From the NCBI RefSeq assembly GCF_001866055.1, contig NZ_MLQS01000018.1, positions 2,502 through 66,501 of the forward strand: DNA of 64,000 bases. Reading direction: 5' to 3'. This DNA is from Anaerobacillus alkalidiazotrophicus. Lineage in GTDB: Bacteria > Bacillota > Bacilli > Bacillales_H > Anaerobacillaceae. The position numbers and the translations under genes are program-made. A model generated the notes under the pieces. That model saw only the letters and a list, made by a program, of their open reading frames with translations, was not told where the DNA came from and did not search any database. This document shows positions 63,874-64,000 of the stretch, piece after piece (the stretch's first letter is position 1; each line of letters starts with the position of its first letter).

Positions 63874-63980
63874 ACTTCATTCACATGATTGAAGTAATTA
63901 TGAGTGAATTTGACATATTTGATTTTTATTCGCATGAAATACATCATCTGTAGATATAACATTTAGGCGGGATAGTTTTA

Positions 63981-64000
63981 ATGATCAAATTCATTAAGCA
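63981..64000 (+). CDS. Possible start of a gene cut by the window edge
   Basis: ATG at 63981 follows GGCGGGATAGTTTTA and opens MIKFIK. Only six codons are visible, so nothing more can be said. Confidence 0.3.

Noticed and set aside
1..64000. CRISPR arrays, prophage or integrated element
   Set aside because: No regular repeat-spacer units, integrase, phage structural genes or att-like duplications were seen. Dispersed repeats are not regularly spaced.

Overview
The window comes from a low-GC, endospore-forming Gram-positive bacterium of the family Bacillaceae. This is supported by strong AGGAGG-type ribosome binding sites with frequent GTG/TTG starts, a complete sigY-yxlCDEFG operon, a sporulation-type SigH, YkyB, DUF3231 and YIEGIA-family proteins, and the usual Bacillaceae intergenic repeats. 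Hybrid-cluster protein behind an FNR-like box, a molybdo-hydroxylase and PEP carboxylase point to a facultatively or micro-aerobic soil or sediment lifestyle. I cannot name the species. No transposase, integrase, CRISPR array or rRNA gene was seen.

Layout. 0-6 kb: MarR regulator with a perfect palindromic operator, a membrane protein, hcp, and yhdT-panF (pantothenate uptake). 6-11 kb: YIEGIA protein and its small partner on the minus strand, divergent from a three-gene xanthine-dehydrogenase-type operon. 11-14 kb: a glutamine-rich small protein, a flavodoxin gene behind a second copy of the MarR palindrome, a DUF6544-type protein and a Zn-ribbon protein. 14-17 kb: the autoregulated sigY operon. 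17-20.5 kb: repeats, a GNAT gene broken by a MITE, and small sporeformer proteins. 20.7-25.3 kb: SLC13 permease and the cadC-cadA cadmium resistance pair. 25.5-30 kb: an isolated SigH-like sigma factor, a chemoreceptor and glutathione peroxidase. 30-34 kb: a small bactofilin-like protein, a remarkable tRNA-like RNA with a large structured insert, and an ECF sigma/anti-sigma/membrane-sensor operon. 35-41.5 kb: nitrilase-family amidase, GNAT, GGDEF-EAL protein, and a thioredoxin-DsbD-like fusion. 42-48 kb: LysM-YkuD transpeptidase, DUF3231, and a TPR-dynamin-like GTPase. 48-53.5 kb: GMP reductase, isocitrate dehydrogenase and small proteins. 54-58 kb: an orphan ZorA/ZorB-like motor pair bracketed by inverted repeats, then a nuclease-like wHTH protein. 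58.6-64 kb: AEC transporter, PEP carboxylase and small genes.

At least four dispersed non-coding repeat families run through the intergenic spaces. Family A is IS200/IS605-like and palindromic, about 130 bp. Family D is a MITE of about 212 bp with TTTAT at both ends. Family E is an intergenic repeat with variable interior. Family F is a short inverted-repeat element of about 80 bp. One D copy splits an acetyltransferase gene and is flanked by TTTATC direct repeats, which is direct evidence that D has moved. The strongest candidates for something undescribed are the tRNA-like RNA at 30420-30613 and the orphan ZorAB-like pair at 54072-56586.
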